A program made the translations under genes and the position numbers. Of a DNA stretch of 64,000 nt, positions 27,191-36,200 are shown piece by piece; within the stretch, counting starts at the first letter, position 1; each line of letters starts with the position of its first letter. The stretch covers positions 1-64,000 of the forward strand of contig CALLRW010000016.1 of NCBI GenBank assembly GCA_938014215.1, written 5' to 3'. The notes below the pieces were generated by a model that was not told the DNA's origin, did no database searches, and worked only from the letters and a program-made list of their open reading frames with translations. Source of the stretch: an uncultured Alistipes sp. (lineage in GTDB: Bacteria; Bacteroidota; Bacteroidia; Bacteroidales; Rikenellaceae).

Positions 27191-28582
27191 ATGAAGATTC
27201 GAGGCTTGCGGTGGTGGGTGATGGCCCTGACGACTCTGGTGACGGTGATCAACATCCTCGACCGCAGTACGTTGAACTATATGTGGAACGACGAGATCGA
27301 TCCGTCGACGGGCGTCGTTCTCCAGCCGGGTATTGCCACCGATCTGGGGCTGGTTTCCGACCGCACGCTCACCGCCGAGGAGCGGCTTCTGCCCGAGGAG
27401 CGGCAGCAGGCGATTCTGGCTGCATATCGGGCCGATGCGTCGAAGGAGATCCTGGCCTATACCTACATCTTCTTCATGATCGCCTACGGTCTGAGTCAGA
27501 TCCTCTTCGGCAAACTGTTCGACCGGATCGGGATCCGTCGGGGATTTGCCCTCTCGGCCTTTGTCTGGGGCTGGGCCATCACGCTGACGGCCTTTGCCCG
27601 GGGGTTGTGGTCGCTGACCTTTTTCCGTGTCATGCTCGGAATCGGCGAGGCGGGTCCCTGGCCCGGAACCGTGAAGGTGAATGCCGAGTGGTTCCCCCTC
27701 AAGGAGCGGGCTACGGCTCAGGGTGCCTTCGGGGCGGCGAGCGCCGTGGGCAATATCATCTCGCCGATTCTCATCTCGCTGTTGTTCCTGAACTTCGGCT
27801 GGAAAGTGTCGTTCCTGGCGTTGGGAATCGTCTGCCTGCTGTGGATCATTCCCTGGTGGGTGGTGGTGCGCTGCGGCCCCGGGGAGCATCCGTGGATCAC
27901 CGACGAGGAGCGGCAGTATATCCTTGCGGGACAGCCTCGTGAACCGGTTGCCGACGACCGTACGCTGCCGCTCGGACGCCTGTTGACGATGCGGAGCAGC
28001 TATGCCGTCATCCTGAGCCGGTTTTTCCTCGATCCGGTCTGGTGGATCTTCATGACCTGGCTGCCGATCTATCTGAAGGAGGTCTACGGCCTCGGCCTCG
28101 AACAGATCGCTGCTACGGCCTGGATCCCCTTCCTCGGGGCAGCCGTGGGCGGCATTGCCGGCGGATGGCTCTCCGGCTGGCTGATCGATCGGGGGCATAC
28201 GTTGAACTATGCCCGCCGGATGACGATTGCCGTCGGGTGCCTCATGATGATCCCCGGCATGATCGGGGCGGCCTTCGCGCAATCGGCCCTGGCGGCATCG
28301 GTGGTGCTGATTCCGGTCCTGGGAGGTTTCCAGTTCGCCATTGTCAACATCCAGACGCTGCCCAGTGACCTGCACGCCGGAAAGACCGTCGGCTCGCTGG
28401 CCGGACTGGGAGGTGCCGCGGCGGTGTTGGGAACGGTTATCATGATGTATCTGGTACCCCGTCTGACGGCCGGCGGCCATTGGATTCCGTTGTTTGTGGT
28501 CGGGGTGTTGTTGATTCCGCTGGCGTTGTTGTCCGTATTTCTGCTGGCGGGGCATATTGGTCGTAAAACAGAAACTGAATAG
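27191..28582 (+). CDS. MFS transporter, anion:cation symporter (ACS)-like
   Basis: A 463-residue inner-membrane protein with about 12 membrane helices. The start is at the ATG opening MKIRGLRWWVMALTTLVTVINILDR; the longer reading frame adds 22 implausible residues. The INILDRSTLNYMW segment, GLSQILFGKLFDRIGIRRGF loop and GIGEAGPWPGTVKVNAEWFP motif are characteristic of the ACS group, which carries hexuronates and related sugar acids. In this locus it may take up mannose or a mannan-derived sugar, but the substrate is uncertain. An insertion of about 60 polar residues lies between helix 1 and helix 2 (DEIDPSTGVVLQPG onward), which is longer than usual. It is 2 bases upstream of manA. Confidence 0.85.
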   Translation: MKIRGLRWWVMALTTLVTVINILDRSTLNYMWNDEIDPSTGVVLQPGIATDLGLVSDRTLTAEERLLPEERQQAILAAYRADASKEILAYTYIFFMIAYGLSQILFGKLFDRIGIRRGFALSAFVWGWAITLTAFARGLWSLTFFRVMLGIGEAGPWPGTVKVNAEWFPLKERATAQGAFGAASAVGNIISPILISLLFLNFGWKVSFLALGIVCLLWIIPWWVVVRCGPGEHPWITDEERQYILAGQPREPVADDRTLPLGRLLTMRSSYAVILSRFFLDPVWWIFMTWLPIYLKEVYGLGLEQIAATAWIPFLGAAVGGIAGGWLSGWLIDRGHTLNYARRMTIAVGCLMMIPGMIGAAFAQSALAASVVLIPVLGGFQFAIVNIQTLPSDLHAGKTVGSLAGLGGAAAVLGTVIMMYLVPRLTAGGHWIPLFVVGVLLIPLALLSVFLLAGHIGRKTETE

Positions 28583-28584
28583 CG

Positions 28585-29685
28585 ATGGGACAGTATCGGA
28601 AATATGCGGAAATTCCGCTCAGACAGCTTCCCAACCGGGTCTGGCGCTCCTATTGCGGCGGCGCGATGATCGACCGGTGGAAGAACGAATCCGTTTGTGA
28701 GGATGGTGCGATGCCCGAGGAGTGGGTCGCCTCGACCGTGGTGGCCCGGGGAGACAACCGGCCGGTGGATGAGGGCATATCGAAGTTTGCATTGCCCGAT
28801 GGACGAGTTGTCCCGCTGACGGAGCTGATCGCCGACGACAGGGAGGCGTTTCTCGGCGAGCGAATCGCCCGGACGTATGGCGACGTGCCGCTGTTGACCA
28901 AACTGCTCGATTCGTGCGAGCGGCTGACCATTCAGGTCCATCCCGACAAGCGGTTTGCTGCCGATTTCCTGCATTCCCGTTTCGGCAAGACCGAAGGGTG
29001 GTATGTGCTGGGGACACGTCCGGTTGACGGCGAGGAGAGCTACGTCCTCTTCGGTTTCAAGGAGGGGGTCGACCGTGCGAAGTGGCGCGATCTCTTCCTT
29101 CGGCAGGATATTTCGGGGATGATCGGTGCGCTGCACAAGGTTCGTGTCAAACCGGGCGATGTGTTTATTATCAACGGCGGGGTTCCCCATGCCATCGGCA
29201 GCGGCTGTTTCCTGCTCGAACTGCAGGAGCCGACCGACTACACGATGCGTGTCGAGAAGACGACGCCCCGCGGGGCGTCGCTGAGCGGCATGCTGGTACA
29301 CCAAGGGGTAGGTGAGGAGCGGATGCTCGACTGTTTTCACTACGATTCGTTGTCGCTCGACGAGACGCTTCGCCGGTGGAAGATCGAGCCCCGCGAAGAG
29401 ATTCTGGCCGACGGTTCGACCCTGAAACACCTCATCGACCGTCGTCATACCGACTGTTTCAGCCTCTCGGAACTGTGTATTCCCACATCGGCAACGTTGC
29501 CGTCCGAAGGGGATTTTCGGGTGGTGATTGTCTACCGGGGAAGCGGCCTGGTTCGTGCCGGGCAATATGAGATGGCTGTCCGGCAGGGGGATGAACTCTT
29601 TATTCCGGCCCGGGTCGGCGATCTCGAGTGGCGGGTCGACTCCGCCGAGCCGATGCGTCTGCTGCTTTGCAATCCGCCCCGTTGA
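28585..29685 (+). CDS. manA: Class I mannose-6-phosphate isomerase
   Basis: A 366-residue cupin-fold metalloenzyme converting mannose-6-phosphate to fructose-6-phosphate in the cytoplasm. Zinc-site residues fit the family: Gln and His in LTIQVHPDK, Glu in LLELQEPTDYTMRVE and a His in VPHAIGSG. The protein has a lengthened N-terminus relative to short ManA forms. As the last gene of the main operon, it brings mannose released by the GH2 enzymes (after phosphorylation), or mannose-1-phosphate from the phosphorylase (after a mutase encoded elsewhere), into glycolysis. It ends in a strong terminator facing the convergent epimerase operon. Confidence 0.88.
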   Translation: MGQYRKYAEIPLRQLPNRVWRSYCGGAMIDRWKNESVCEDGAMPEEWVASTVVARGDNRPVDEGISKFALPDGRVVPLTELIADDREAFLGERIARTYGDVPLLTKLLDSCERLTIQVHPDKRFAADFLHSRFGKTEGWYVLGTRPVDGEESYVLFGFKEGVDRAKWRDLFLRQDISGMIGALHKVRVKPGDVFIINGGVPHAIGSGCFLLELQEPTDYTMRVEKTTPRGASLSGMLVHQGVGEERMLDCFHYDSLSLDETLRRWKIEPREEILADGSTLKHLIDRRHTDCFSLSELCIPTSATLPSEGDFRVVIVYRGSGLVRAGQYEMAVRQGDELFIPARVGDLEWRVDSAEPMRLLLCNPPR

Positions 29686-29706
29686 CCGGACTGTTTCTGC
29701 AATACG

Positions 29707-29749
29707 GTTTCGCCCCCGCCTCGGATGAATTCCGAAGCGGGGGCGAAAC
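29707..29749. terminator. Bidirectional terminator between manA and the epimerase operon
   Basis: A 13-bp perfect stem (GTTTCGCCCCCGC / GCGGGGGCGAAAC) extends past one mismatch into a further 5-bp stem (TCGGA / TCCGA) with a 5-base loop. It lies between convergent transcription units. Confidence 0.88.
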
Positions 29750-29828
29750 GTGTTGTATCGGTTGGACGGTCGGTCCGGAGATGTTCCAAACGACAGTCTG
29801 CCTGGCCGGAGTGTCGGCTGCGATCAGA

Positions 29829-31022
29829 TCAGTCCCGGCGGTCGATGCGGGTCATGATCTCCATGCACATGCGGCCGTTGTGGTAGGGGCATTTCCAGAA
29901 TCCGGCCTTGTCATCCTTGCGGTTGACAGTGCCGTCGGGGAGAATGCTCCACCACCATTCGCCGTTCTGACGGTCGATCAGGTGATTCTTGATGTATTCC
30001 CACGTGCGGACGGCCCCTTCGAGCGCCTCCGGACGATCGTGGTAACGGTAGAGGTAGAACTGTCCGATGACGCATTCGGCCTGGACCCACCAGTGCTTTT
30101 CACGGTCGATGGTTCCGTCGGCATGGCACTCATAGTTCAGACTTCCGTCCGGTCGCAGCCCTTCGAGGGCTGCATCGGCCATCCGTCGACAGGCGACCAG
30201 CGTACGGGCTTCGAGCTCCGGATCCCCGATGGTCGAGGCCGTTTCGAGCAGCAGCCACGATGCCTCGATATCGTGTCCGTACGACCACGTACGGCCGCTC
30301 CGGCAGTTCCATTCGTCGTCGAAGAAGAGCCCCAGATGTCCCGTTTCGGTATCGACAATGCGTTCGAGAAAGATCTCCAGCAGATTCCGCGTCCGCTGCA
30401 GCAGCTCCTCGTCGCGCCATGCGCGCAGCAGGTTGGCGTAAGCCTCGAGGATATGCAGATGGGTATTCATCGTCTTGTTCTCGTTGGCATCCTTGTCGCT
30501 CAGTCGGACATCGGCCAGGGGCGACCAGTCGCGTGCCGCAGCCTCTTCATAGCCGTTATTCTGCGGATCGTAGGCATGGCGTTCGATGGCCCGGTAGAGT
30601 TCGATGGCCGTATCGAGAGCCTCCCTGTCGCTGGTGGCCCGGTGGTATTCGCTCAATCCGTAGATGACGAAACCGATGGCATAGAACTGTTTCTTGCCGT
30701 CGACCACCTCGCCCCGGGCATCGACCGACCAGTAGACGCCGCCCTGTTGCGGATCGATGAAGTGGCGGAGAATATACTCTTTGGCCCGGGTTGCCGTCTC
30801 CAGATGGCGGGCATCGCCCGTTCTGCGGTAGGCTGCGGAGAAGGTCCACAGAATCCGGCCGTAGAGAATGGCGCTTCGGGGAGCCGTGTTGTCGAGCCGG
30901 TCGTCGCCCGTCATGCGGCCGTAGAAGCCGCCGGCAGGGTCGACCATCCGCTCCATCCAGTAGGGGAGAATGTCGTTCAGCAGCTCCGCCTCGAGTTCGT
31001 TGTATAAGGTTTGTTCAAGCAT
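29829..31022 (-). CDS. Cellobiose/mannobiose 2-epimerase
   Basis: A 397-residue cytoplasmic (alpha/alpha)6-barrel enzyme of the N-acylglucosamine 2-epimerase superfamily. Segments diagnostic of cellobiose 2-epimerases are visible: GGFYGRM, KEYILRHFIDPQQGGVYWSVD, SYGHDIEASWLLLE, WWVQAECVIG and HNGRMCMEI, including the catalytic histidine regions. It converts the reducing-end mannose of beta-1,4-mannobiose to glucose, giving 4-O-beta-mannosyl-glucose. It is the last gene of an operon with a GPH transporter and a GH130 phosphorylase; this gene set is the established mannobiose epimerase/phosphorolysis route described in Bacteroides fragilis. No signal peptide is present, in keeping with cytoplasmic action. 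Confidence 0.93.
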   Translation of the reverse strand: MLEQTLYNELEAELLNDILPYWMERMVDPAGGFYGRMTGDDRLDNTAPRSAILYGRILWTFSAAYRRTGDARHLETATRAKEYILRHFIDPQQGGVYWSVDARGEVVDGKKQFYAIGFVIYGLSEYHRATSDREALDTAIELYRAIERHAYDPQNNGYEEAAARDWSPLADVRLSDKDANENKTMNTHLHILEAYANLLRAWRDEELLQRTRNLLEIFLERIVDTETGHLGLFFDDEWNCRSGRTWSYGHDIEASWLLLETASTIGDPELEARTLVACRRMADAALEGLRPDGSLNYECHADGTIDREKHWWVQAECVIGQFYLYRYHDRPEALEGAVRTWEYIKNHLIDRQNGEWWWSILPDGTVNRKDDKAGFWKCPYHNGRMCMEIMTRIDRRD

Positions 31023-31034
31023 CGTATCAAACGG

Positions 31035-32453
31035 TTAATGGTTTGTTTTTCTTTTCAGAGCCAGCTTCTGGCCGATCTCCGCGATCCGCTTCTCGTTGAG
31101 CGGGTAGAGCGCGATGATCAGGATGGCCAGGCCGCAGGCTGCCGCGGGGATCCAACTCATGAGCATCCGCAGTCCGAAGATCGCCTCGCCGTTCTGGACC
31201 GCACTGGCCGAGGTGTCGTAGCCGTACGACGCCAGCAGCCAGAGAATCAGCGCACTGCCAAATGCGCCGCCGAACTTCTGAGCCATTGATGACGACGAGA
31301 AGATCAGCCCCGTGGAGCTATGGTTGTGTTTCAGTTCGGAGTAGTCGGCCACGTCGGCGTACATGCTCCACAGCAGCGGGAAGGTGATGCCGGCGCCCGC
31401 CGAGATGATGATCTGCAGGATCAGCATTGTCCAGCAGCCGGCCGGGGTGGCCGGAATGAAGAAGAAGACGATGCTGAACAGCGCCGAGACGACCATGGCG
31501 AGCATGTAGGTGGTCTTTTTGCCGATGCGTTTCGAGATCGGAACGGCCAGCACCACGCCCGCCATGTTGGCAATCTCGCCGATGGCCAGGAAGATGCCGC
31601 ACGTCAGTAGCAGATTCTCGCCGAGCAGGTTGTTGTCGCCGATGAAATCCTTGAAGAAGTAGGCGGCGGCCCCGCCTCGGATCGAGTTGAACAGCAGTGC
31701 GGCGACGGCTACCCCCGAGAGGATCCACCACGGGGCGTTGGTCACCAGCGAGCGGATATCCGTCAGAATAGACCCCGACCCCTTCGTCTCCTCCTTCGAG
31801 AAGCGGATCTTTTCGCGTGTGAGTCGGAAGCAGAAGAGGAAGAGAATGGCGCAGATGGCTCCGATGACGATCATCGTCTGCTGCCATCCCGCGGCTTCGC
31901 GGGCGATGAGTGCCGTCTCGGTCAACCCCTCGGTCGAACCGGTGAAGAGCCGGCAGAGCGGTTCGAAGATGGCCAGAGCCAGGAAACTGCCGCCGTAGGC
32001 GAAGAACATCCGGTAGGAGGAGAAGACGGTACGTTCGTTCGAATCGTCGGTAATTACGCCGAGCAGCGCCCCGTAGGGGACGTTGATGGCCGTGTAGACG
32101 GTCATCATCAGGATGTAGGTCGCATAGGCCCAGACGAGTTTGGCGGTCTGGCTCCAGTCGGGCGTGGTGAAGGTCAGCACGCCGGCGATGGCGAACGGCA
32201 CGGCCACCCACAGCAGATAGGGGCGGTAACGCCCCCATCTGGATTGCGTGCGGTCGGCGATCAACCCCATGATCGGGTCGGAAACGGCATCCCAGATCTT
32301 GGTAATCAGCAGTAACAGAGCGGCATGTTCGAGACTCAACCCGAAGATGTTCGAATAGAAGAACGGAAGGTAGTAGGAGAATATCTTCCAGAACATGCTC
32401 GACGACATGTCGCCGAAGCCGTATCCGATCTTTTCCGACAGGGGGGCTGCCAT
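31035..32453 (-). CDS. GPH-family sugar:cation symporter
   Basis: A 472-residue inner-membrane transporter with about 12 helices, of the glycoside-pentoside-hexuronide:cation symporter family (MelB-like). Family signs include KIGYGFGDMSSSMFWKIFSYYLPFFYSNIFGL at the start, KIWDAVSDPIMGLIADRTQSRWGRYRPYLLW in the first loop and INVPYGALLGVIT in helix 4. It most likely imports beta-1,4-mannobiose across the inner membrane for the epimerase. The start overlaps the stop codon of the GH130 gene by one base, indicating tight translational coupling. The last helix is followed by NEKRIAEIGQKLALKRK. Confidence 0.92.
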   Translation of the reverse strand: MAAPLSEKIGYGFGDMSSSMFWKIFSYYLPFFYSNIFGLSLEHAALLLLITKIWDAVSDPIMGLIADRTQSRWGRYRPYLLWVAVPFAIAGVLTFTTPDWSQTAKLVWAYATYILMMTVYTAINVPYGALLGVITDDSNERTVFSSYRMFFAYGGSFLALAIFEPLCRLFTGSTEGLTETALIAREAAGWQQTMIVIGAICAILFLFCFRLTREKIRFSKEETKGSGSILTDIRSLVTNAPWWILSGVAVAALLFNSIRGGAAAYFFKDFIGDNNLLGENLLLTCGIFLAIGEIANMAGVVLAVPISKRIGKKTTYMLAMVVSALFSIVFFFIPATPAGCWTMLILQIIISAGAGITFPLLWSMYADVADYSELKHNHSSTGLIFSSSSMAQKFGGAFGSALILWLLASYGYDTSASAVQNGEAIFGLRMLMSWIPAAACGLAILIIALYPLNEKRIAEIGQKLALKRKTNH

Positions 32454-33628
32454 CAGCGTATGATTTTGAGGTTCTTGTCAATCAGTTTCTTGAGCGTCTC
32501 GACGCTGTGACCCGTGGTCAGTCCGTCGGCAGGGGTGTGCAGACAGTAGTCCACCAGCCGCTCGACGGTCGACGTGGCCACGTGCATGCGCGTGTCGCTC
32601 GAGGCGTAGTAGATGTAGACCGTGCCGTCCTCGTCGGCAATCCAGCCGTTGGAGAAGAGCACGTTCGAGACGTCGCCGACCCGCTCCTTTCCGACGGGAC
32701 CCATGAAGAGTCCGGCCGGCTCGGCGATCAGCTCCCACGGCTTCTCGAGATCGGTCATGTACATGTAGAGTACGTAACGCAGTCCGGCGGCGCATCCGCG
32801 GACACCGTGAGCCAGGTGCAGCCATCCCTGCGGGGTCTTGATCGGGTGGGGGCCTTCGCCGTTTTTCAGCTCCTTGATCGTGTGGTAGTAGCGGCGGTTG
32901 ATGATCCGCTCGTCGGTGACCCGGGCATGGGTGATGTCGTCGACGAGCGCCCAGCCGATGCCGCCGCCCTTCCCGGCGTCGATGAATCCATCCTGCGGAC
33001 GTGTGTAGAGGGCATACTTGCCGTCGACGAATTCGGGGTGGAGCACGACGTTGCGCTGCTGGCTGTCGCTCTCCAGATCCGGGAGCCGCTCCCAGGTTTC
33101 GAGGTCGTGCGTGCGTGCGATGCCGGCCGAGGCGACGGCCGACGAGAGGTCGCCGGGCTGCGCTGCGGGATCCTTGCGCTCGACGCAGAAGATGCCGTAG
33201 ATCCAGCCATCCTCATGGGCGGTCAGGCGCATGTCGTAGATGTTGGTGGCCGGTTCGCCGTATTCGGGCATCGTGATCGGGTAGTCGCGGAACCGGAAGT
33301 TGTCGACACCGTTCGGCGATTCGGCCACGGCGAAGAACGACTTGCGGTCGGCGCCTTCGACCCTGGCCACGATGACATACTTTCCGTTCCATTTGATGGC
33401 TCCGGAGTTCAGAACGGCGTTCACACCGATGCGCTCCATGCAGTAGGGATTGCTCTGCGGATCCATGTCGTAACGCCAGAAGAGCGGAATGTGGGCTGCC
33501 GTGAGAATGGGGTAGCGGTAGCGGGTGAAAATCCCGTTTCCGGCGTGTTGCGGGATATTTTTGCGGGTGACGAGTCGCTCGTAGTGTTGCTCGAGCTCCT
33601 GCATGAGTTCATCGAAATGGGTATTCAT
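32453..33628 (-). CDS. GH130 4-O-beta-D-mannosyl-D-glucose phosphorylase
   Basis: A 391-residue cytoplasmic five-bladed propeller enzyme of GH130. It uses phosphate to split mannosyl-beta-1,4-glucose into alpha-mannose-1-phosphate and glucose. Subfamily 1 traits are seen in SGAIKWNGKYVIVARVEGADRKSFFAVAESPNGVDNF, the NIYDMRLT segment with the likely proton-donating Asp132, RNVVLHPEF and HGVRGCAAGLRYVLYMYMTD. It is encoded with the GPH transporter and the epimerase, in the order expected for the mannobiose pathway. Pairing with the epimerase, rather than standing alone with mannosidases, supports mannosylglucose rather than mannobiose or mannosyl-GlcNAc as substrate. Confidence 0.94.
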   Translation of the reverse strand: MNTHFDELMQELEQHYERLVTRKNIPQHAGNGIFTRYRYPILTAAHIPLFWRYDMDPQSNPYCMERIGVNAVLNSGAIKWNGKYVIVARVEGADRKSFFAVAESPNGVDNFRFRDYPITMPEYGEPATNIYDMRLTAHEDGWIYGIFCVERKDPAAQPGDLSSAVASAGIARTHDLETWERLPDLESDSQQRNVVLHPEFVDGKYALYTRPQDGFIDAGKGGGIGWALVDDITHARVTDERIINRRYYHTIKELKNGEGPHPIKTPQGWLHLAHGVRGCAAGLRYVLYMYMTDLEKPWELIAEPAGLFMGPVGKERVGDVSNVLFSNGWIADEDGTVYIYYASSDTRMHVATSTVERLVDYCLHTPADGLTTGHSVETLKKLIDKNLKIIR

Positions 33629-33665
33629 GGTTTTGTATAACAGGTGATTGTTTGATAGATCGCGA

Positions 33666-35999
33666 TTAAAGATGCTTCATGTCCGAGGCGAAGAGAATAC
33701 CGGGGTGCTTGCGGAAGGCGACGAAGTCCTCGCACGAGGCGTGTCCCGGACGGGGACCGTAGAAGTGGCCGGGTTTGAGCGTCTGCTGTGCGTTCCGCCA
33801 TACCAGTGCATACGAGGGCGTGTGTTCGCCGATGCCCTTGAGCAGGACCGAGGTCCACCACTGCGGATGCTGAACCCCTTCCGAGCCGGTTTCCGAGACG
33901 ACGTAGGGCTTGTGGCGTTCGCGGGCGATTTGATCCATGACCGTGAGCGTTTCGTCCATCTGGCGGAGGTAGCGGTCGCCCTCGTTCGAGTCGTAGATGT
34001 CGACGCCGAGAACGTCGATCCAGGCATCGCCCGGATAGCGGTCCAGGTATTGCGCTTCGCTGCGGCAGGCGTTCGGCGAGTAGATCGTCAGCATCTCGAC
34101 GCCGTGGCGGCGCAACGCCCCGATTGTCATTCGCCACAGTTCGGTGTACTGCTCTTTCGTGCAGAGCTCCTCACCCCACCAGAACCAGCTGCCCGTATGT
34201 TCGTGCCACGGGCGGAACAGCACCGGAATCTTCGCTCCGTCGGGAGTCGTGAGCGAGTTGAGGAAGTCGGCCACGGTGTCGAGCCACTTCAGAAAGGTTT
34301 CGTGACGGTCTCCGCCGGGCAGGATCGAGGCGACGACCTCCCGGGAGGAGACATCCCAGGCATCTCCTCCCGTCAGGGGGTTGTAGGCGTGCCAGCTGAT
34401 CGTCGTCAGTCCGCCGCGGGCGTATTGGTTGCGGATCTCTTCGCGCATGGTATCGAACGGTACGCCGTCGAGATTGGCTCCCGTTCCGAGTTCGATGCCT
34501 CCCAGATCGCAGCCCAGGACGGCGGGGTAGTCTCCGCAGCAATCCTTGACGTCGCTTCGGCCGGCCTCGTAGGCCCAGTCGCATCCGTAGAAGGGGAAAT
34601 CCTGTTGACCGAACATCATCTGATTGTGCTCTGCGGTCCGGTGCAGAAGGGTCATGATCGAAGCGGGTGTCCGGTTTCCGGCTTCGGAGTGGTTGGTTTG
34701 ATCCAACATGTCGAGTATTTCATTGGTTTGCATGATCTCGTTCAGCGTGGTCGTATCCGAGTCGAAGACCGAGTTGAGCCCCTGCTCTTCCTGAGCCGGG
34801 TCGCCGCAGTAGTCGTCGCCGATCTCCCAGCGCAGGTGGTCGGGACGGGCCTCGCCGCCCCAGCCCCAGAAGTTGCAGCCGGCCAGCAGATCGTCGGCTG
34901 CGGCGCTGCGAACGACCTGGTCGAACAGATGGCGATAGTAGCGGTCGCGGGCCGTGACGGGCGAGCCCGGTTCGAAGCGGAATCCGTCGCGCGGATAGCC
35001 GAACTCCTCGATGACCAGCGGTTTGCCGATTTCACGGGCGATGGCGAGGTGTTCGTCGATGTATTGACGGGTGTTGGCCAGGGCGTTGTCCAGTTTTTGG
35101 GCGACGCTGTCGCGGGTGATCCAGCGCCAGTTCAGCGGCCAGATGTGGATGTTGGCATAGTCGATCTCGGGGATGGCGTGGATGCGGCGCCACAACTCAA
35201 TGTCGCCTTCGCAACCGTTGTATCCTTCACTGCCGGTCGAGACCATGTGGTTGGGGTCGAGCTCCTTGATGAGTTTGGCCGTGCGGTCGATCCACTCGAA
35301 GAAGCGCTCCTTGTTCTCGTCGGAGAAGGCGCGCGGTTCGTTGGCGATCTGCCACGAGAAGATGGCCGGATCCTCCGAATAGGGGCGGTTCGTGTAGCGG
35401 TTCGTGCGCGTGATGATGTAGCGTACGTGATCCTCGTACATCCGCTTGCAGGAGTCCTGGGGGCCGAACTGATGGAATTGAGCTACGTAGTTCTGGAAGG
35501 TCTCCCACGGCACCTGGGCCGGGATGGGGTAGACCCCCATGCCGCTCCATTCGAGGTATTGGGCATAACCGCCGCTCCACTCCCAGGAGTTGGTCAGGTA
35601 GAGGACGGCGTACATTTCGCGTTTGCCGAGTTCGGCCATCAGAAAGTCCAGACCGTCGAGCGCCTTGTCGTTGTAGACGCCCGGGGCGGTCTGCAGAATG
35701 GGTTCCACCTTTGAGATGACCCCTTCGTTGCCTTCGGAGCCGACGAGGATACGCAGATTGGTGATGCCGGCGGCCTTCAGCCGGTCGAGCTCCCGGCAGA
35801 GTCGGTCGCGGTCGCAGCTCGGGCCTTCGGTGGCGAGCAGGGCGCCGTACCAGAAGTTGGTTCCGACGAAGCGCGAAGGGGCGTGAGGAATGACGAATCG
35901 GGCGTTTTCGACGCGGGCGAATTCGCTGATGCCTTTCCGGGGGGTGCAGCTCCACGAGCCGATCAGAGCCAGAAAGGCCATTACAAGGAAGCGGTTCAT
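33666..35999 (-). CDS. Bimodular GH5-GH26 beta-mannanase lipoprotein
   Basis: A 777-residue lipoprotein (start at the ATG opening MNRFLVMAFLALIGSWSC, lipobox Cys18; the longer frame adds 55 residues that cross the promoter). Residues 25-430 form a GH5 module of the subfamily 7 mannanase type, with acid/base E221 in WQIANEPRAF and nucleophile E332 in VIEEFGYPRDG. Residues 455-777 form a GH26 module, with acid/base E600 in FRPWHEHTGSWFWW and nucleophile E703 in VVSETGSEG. The joining segment is short. Both sets of catalytic residues are intact, so this should be a two-headed endo-mannanase. It is first in the leftward operon with GH130, GPH transporter and epimerase, under P4. Confidence 0.93.
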   Translation of the reverse strand: MNRFLVMAFLALIGSWSCTPRKGISEFARVENARFVIPHAPSRFVGTNFWYGALLATEGPSCDRDRLCRELDRLKAAGITNLRILVGSEGNEGVISKVEPILQTAPGVYNDKALDGLDFLMAELGKREMYAVLYLTNSWEWSGGYAQYLEWSGMGVYPIPAQVPWETFQNYVAQFHQFGPQDSCKRMYEDHVRYIITRTNRYTNRPYSEDPAIFSWQIANEPRAFSDENKERFFEWIDRTAKLIKELDPNHMVSTGSEGYNGCEGDIELWRRIHAIPEIDYANIHIWPLNWRWITRDSVAQKLDNALANTRQYIDEHLAIAREIGKPLVIEEFGYPRDGFRFEPGSPVTARDRYYRHLFDQVVRSAAADDLLAGCNFWGWGGEARPDHLRWEIGDDYCGDPAQEEQGLNSVFDSDTTTLNEIMQTNEILDMLDQTNHSEAGNRTPASIMTLLHRTAEHNQMMFGQQDFPFYGCDWAYEAGRSDVKDCCGDYPAVLGCDLGGIELGTGANLDGVPFDTMREEIRNQYARGGLTTISWHAYNPLTGGDAWDVSSREVVASILPGGDRHETFLKWLDTVADFLNSLTTPDGAKIPVLFRPWHEHTGSWFWWGEELCTKEQYTELWRMTIGALRRHGVEMLTIYSPNACRSEAQYLDRYPGDAWIDVLGVDIYDSNEGDRYLRQMDETLTVMDQIARERHKPYVVSETGSEGVQHPQWWTSVLLKGIGEHTPSYALVWRNAQQTLKPGHFYGPRPGHASCEDFVAFRKHPGILFASDMKHL

Positions 36000-36019
36000 A
36001 GCAGGGTCAGATTTTACAA

Positions 36020-36081
36020 CAAAGATAGGGCTTTGGTGAGGATCAGAAACATGATATTCTAACAGAAAATTATACTTTTTT
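36020..36081 (-). promoter_or_regulatory. Promoter P4 (GH5-GH26 operon) with upstream half-site
   Basis: On the minus strand a perfect half-site AAAAAAGTAT (36081-36072) lies 44 bp before the -7 box TATCTTTG (36027-36020), which is exactly where the upstream half-site should be (21 + 23). The downstream position (36060-36051, AGAATATCAT) is a poor match. The start codon is only 20 bases past the -7 box. Confidence 0.62.
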
Positions 36082-36114
36082 GTTTTTTCATCCGCCGGTC
36101 GGAGGGCTGAGGTT

Positions 36115-36176
36115 CGAAGAGAATCGGTTTTCATCAAAAAAGTATCATTCGTCTGCGGAATCATTTTCTAAATTTG
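36115..36176 (+). promoter_or_regulatory. Promoter P3 (divergent hydrolase) with paired half-sites
   Basis: The half-site AAAAAAGTAT (36136-36145) ends 23 bp before the -7 box TAAATTTG (36169-36176). A weaker upstream copy, CGAAGAGAAT (36115-36124), sits at the 21-bp spacing. Confidence 0.65.
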
Positions 36177-36200
36177 AATGTACCTAAAATTTTCTGGACC

